Of a DNA stretch of 35,886 bases, positions 33,706 to 35,886 are shown piece after piece. The position numbers and the translations under genes are program-made. Location: positions 1 through 35,886 of the forward strand of contig JAQXJP010000028.1 in NCBI GenBank assembly GCA_029008875.1, in the 5' to 3' direction. The notes under the pieces are model-generated. The model saw only the letters and a list, made by a program, of their open reading frames with translations, was not told the DNA's origin and did not search any database. Origin of the DNA: Lachnospiraceae bacterium (lineage in GTDB: Bacteria; Bacillota; Clostridia; Lachnospirales; Lachnospiraceae). Position 1 is the first letter of the stretch; every line of letters begins with the position of its first letter.

Positions 33706-34356
33706 ATGGGAAATGTACAGGGAAATGTGATTGAAGTAACCGGCGTGGAAACCCTCGGCAAGGGAAAGTACCGTGTCTCCTTCTCTGACGGAACCACCTG
33801 TCTCCTCTATCGTGGGGAGATGAGAACGTACGGCATCGAGGAGGGAAAGGACCTGGGGAGTGACAGCTATTCGCGCCTGATGACGGAAACCTTGGGAAAA
33901 CGTGCCAAAAAGAGAGCGATGTATTTGCTCGAACAGATGGATCGCACAGAGAAGCAGCTTCGTGAGAAGCTGCTTTCTAACGAATATCCGCAAATTTGCA
34001 TCGACGATGCCGTGGAATACGTGAAGAGATTTCATTACCTGGATGACTATCGTTACGCCTGCAATTATATCCGATACGGCGGAGCCAAATTGAGCCGTCA
34101 GATGGTCAGACAGAAACTGATGCAAAAGGGTGTGGACAGGAAGGTGATTGAGGCGGCCCTGGAGGAGGAGTATTCCTCGGAGGAGCTTCCCATGATACAG
34201 GCTTTGTTGGAGAAGAGACATTTTGTTCCGGGGCAATGTGACGACAAGGAGTTCCGCAGAATCTTCCAGTATCTGCTTCGCAGGGGCTTTCAGAGTTCGG
34301 AGATTCTGAAGGCTATGAAATGTGAAAATTGCACAATATCTAGTGGGGATTACTAA
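33706..34356 (+). CDS. recX: Regulatory protein RecX
   Basis: The 216-residue protein is an all-helical RecA modulator built from three-helix repeats: LGKRAKKRAMYLLEQMDRTE with LREKLLSNEYP, YVKRFHYLDDYRYACNYIRY and IFQYLLRRGFQSSEILKAM. It limits RecA filament growth. A beta-rich N-terminal extension of about 55 residues precedes the repeats, as in Bacillus RecX (264 residues). It starts five bases after recA without a strong ribosome site, so it is probably coupled to recA translation and SOS-induced with it. Confidence 0.92.
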   Translation: MGNVQGNVIEVTGVETLGKGKYRVSFSDGTTCLLYRGEMRTYGIEEGKDLGSDSYSRLMTETLGKRAKKRAMYLLEQMDRTEKQLREKLLSNEYPQICIDDAVEYVKRFHYLDDYRYACNYIRYGGAKLSRQMVRQKLMQKGVDRKVIEAALEEEYSSEELPMIQALLEKRHFVPGQCDDKEFRRIFQYLLRRGFQSSEILKAMKCENCTISSGDY

Positions 34357-34395
34357 AAAACCTACGCAATATTATGAGTTTTGTGGTGGTATTGC

Positions 34396-34424
34396 TTGAC
34401 ATACTTCGTGAAAAAGTATACAAT
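34396..34424 (+). promoter_or_regulatory. Sigma-A promoter for rny
   Basis: TTGACA (34396-34401) and TACAAT (34419-34424) have a 17-base spacer. The spacer holds an inverted repeat, ATACTT (34401-34406) with AAGTAT (34414-34419), that could be an operator. The leader to the ATG is about 80 bases, and I see no gene or clear hairpin in it. Confidence 0.72.
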
Positions 34425-34511
34425 TTATATGTTGTTATTTATGACAGATGAATAGGTTTTTCCTTTTTGTTATATGTACAATGAAAATTTAATAAAGGAG
34501 GTGCTCCTGTA

Positions 34512-35886
34512 ATGCTGCCGTATATCATTACTGCTGTAGTTGCAATCGTTGTTACCGCAGTTGTCGTATGGTTCATCGCTACGAATGTCCTCAAGAATTC
34601 TGCAAAGGCAAAAATTGGCAATGCAGACGAGAAGGCACGTGAGATTATTGATGAAGCAGTGAAGACAGCGGAATCGAAGAAGCGGGAAGCTTTGCTTGAG
34701 GCGAAGGAAGAGAACATCAAGGCAAAGAATGAACTCGACAAGGAGATCAAAGAGCGCAGAAGCGAGATTCAGCGGAACGAACGCCGTATCCAACAGAAGG
34801 AAGAGAGCTTGGACAAGAAGCTGGAAGCCATCGAGAAGCGTGAAGCGGGATTTGCAATCAAGGAAGAAGAACTTGAGAAGCAAAAGGCGAAGGTTGCAAA
34901 GTTGAATGAAGAGCGTATACAGGAACTGGAAAGAATCTCTGGATTAACCTCCGAACAAGCAAAAGAATACCTCTTAAAGACCATTGAAGAAGATGTTAAA
35001 CTTGATACTGCAAAATTAATTAAAGAAATGGAAAACAAAGCAAAGGAAGAAGCCAATAAGAGGGCAAAAGATTACGTGGTTACAGCTATTCAGAAGTGTG
35101 CTGCTGATCATGTTTCTGAGACAACAATTTCTGTTGTTCAGCTTCCTAATGATGAGATGAAAGGTAGAATTATTGGTAGAGAGGGTAGAAATATCCGTAC
35201 CTTAGAGACTATGACAGGCGTAGATTTAATCATAGATGATACGCCGGAAGCAGTGATTTTATCAAGCTTTGATCCTATTCGAAGAGAAGTTGCAAGAATT
35301 GCACTTGAAAAGCTTATAGTAGATGGAAGAAGTCATCCAGCTCGTATTGAAGAGATGGTAGAGAAGGCTCAAAAAGAAGTTGAGACTATGATTCGTGAAG
35401 ACGGCGAGGCCGCTACTCTGGAAGTTGGAATACATGGAATTCATCCTGAATTAGTTCTTTTACTTGGAAAGATGAAATTCAGAACAAGTTATGGACAGAA
35501 TGCACTTAAGCATTCGATAGAAGTTGCACAACTTACTGGACTTTTAGCAGCTGAAATCGGTGAAGATGTAAGAATGGCAAAGCGTGCCGGATTACTTCAT
35601 GACATTGGTAAGGCTGTTGACCATGAGATGGAAGGTTCTCATATTCAGTTGGGTGTAGAATTGTGTAAGAAATATAAAGAGTCTGCGCTTGTGATTAATG
35701 CAGTAGAATCACATCATGGAGACGTAGAAGCTACATCTCTTATTGCATGTCTCGTTCAGGCCGCTGATACTATTAGCGCTGCCAGACCAGGTGCTAGAAG
35801 AGAGACGTTAGAAACATATTCTAATAGATTACAGCAATTAGAAGATATTACAAATGGTTATAAGGGAGTTGAGAAATCTTTTGCTA
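34512..35886 (+). CDS. rny: Ribonuclease Y, 3' end beyond the window
   Basis: The 458 codons present open with a membrane anchor (about 4-22), then a long charged coiled coil (about 30-195), a KH domain ([12 protein letters not shown] from residue 218) and the HD domain with H363-D364 in [12 protein letters not shown] and later ESHHGD. RNase Y is the membrane endonuclease that starts mRNA decay in many Firmicutes; full proteins have about 520 residues, so about 60 are missing. AAAGGAGGTG at 34494-34503 fixes the ATG. Base and codon use change sharply near 34,920: about 48% G+C with no TTA Leu codon before, about 35% with many TTA and AGA codons after. The reading frame stays intact. Confidence 0.96.
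   Translation, partial: MLPYIITAVVAIVVTAVVVWFIATNVLKNSAKAKIGNADEKAREIIDEAVKTAESKKREALLEAKEENIKAKNELDKEIKERRSEIQRNERRIQQKEESLDKKLEAIEKREAGFAIKEEELEKQKAKVAKLNEERIQELERISGLTSEQAKEYLLKTIEEDVKLDTAKLIKEMENKAKEEANKRAKDYVVTAIQKCAADHVSETTISVVQLPNDEMKGRIIGREGRNIRTLETMTGVDLIIDDTPEAVILSSFDPIRREVARIALEKLIVDGRSHPARIEEMVEKAQKEVETMIREDGEAATLEVGIHGIHPELVLLLGKMKFRTSYGQNALKHSIEVAQLTGLLAAEIGEDVRMAKRAGLLHDIGKAVDHEMEGSHIQLGVELCKKYKESALVINAVESHHGDVEATSLIACLVQAADTISAARPGARRETLETYSNRLQQLEDITNGYKGVEKSFA

Overview
The window reads as chromosomal DNA of a spore-forming, Gram-positive Clostridia member, most likely Lachnospiraceae-like. The grounds are the complete spoIIIAA-AH operon, the sporulation sigma factors sigE and sigG with spoIIGA, a T-box leader on thrS, near-consensus sigma-A promoters, strong GGAGG ribosome sites and housekeeping proteins of clostridial type. 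No tRNA, rRNA, transposase, phage gene or CRISPR array is visible. This is mostly core genome; what stands out is in the regulation and in one composition break at the right edge.

Layout. 1-2.7 kb: a half-size EamA transporter gene, then a DegV-family gene and purA. 2.8-3.7 kb: a small membrane protein gene on the minus strand, divergent from a SEC-C zinc-motif protein. 3.77-6.3 kb: a promoter, a threonine T-box leader with terminator, a 71-residue membrane protein gene and thrS. 6.4-7.9 kb: a tandem DUF1540 protein, lgt and a small Spo0E-like protein. 8.0-18.7 kb: a reduced division and cell-wall cluster in the order mraZ-rsmH-ftsL-PBP-PBP-murD-ftsW-ftsQ-ftsZ. MraZ-type repeats lie at its head, and murE, mraY, murG and murB are absent. 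18.7-22.8 kb: spoIIGA and sigE, then a metallo-beta-lactamase-fold nuclease, then sigG in reverse orientation. 22.9-25.7 kb: an unknown 94-residue protein, queT behind a preQ1-like leader, and argS. 25.8-30.4 kb: spoIIIAA to spoIIIAH. 30.4-34.4 kb: prfC, a thioredoxin-like protein without CxxC, recA with LexA boxes, and recX. 34.5 kb to the end: rny (RNase Y), cut by the window edge.

How the genes work together. The 8-19 kb block builds the division septum: FtsZ ring, FtsL and FtsQ, the FtsW polymerase with two class B PBPs, and the precursor ligase MurD. It leads into SpoIIGA and pro-sigma-E, the mother-cell switch made after asymmetric septation. Sigma-E would then drive spoIIIA, whose promoter region carries a sigma-E-like sequence. 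The SpoIIIA-SpoIIQ channel supports forespore sigma-G activity, and sigG is encoded nearby behind a sigma-F/G-like promoter.

Most unusual observations: (1) rny changes from about 48% to about 35% G+C inside an intact reading frame near 34,920, which suggests a recombinant gene or a chimeric assembly; (2) at three boundaries (queT, spoIIIA, recA) a promoter lies between a stop codon and an intrinsic terminator so that the predicted transcription start falls in the first arm of the terminator stem; (3) a 15-bp hairpin followed by six T overlaps the start of the second PBP gene. I see no wholly new multi-gene system here.
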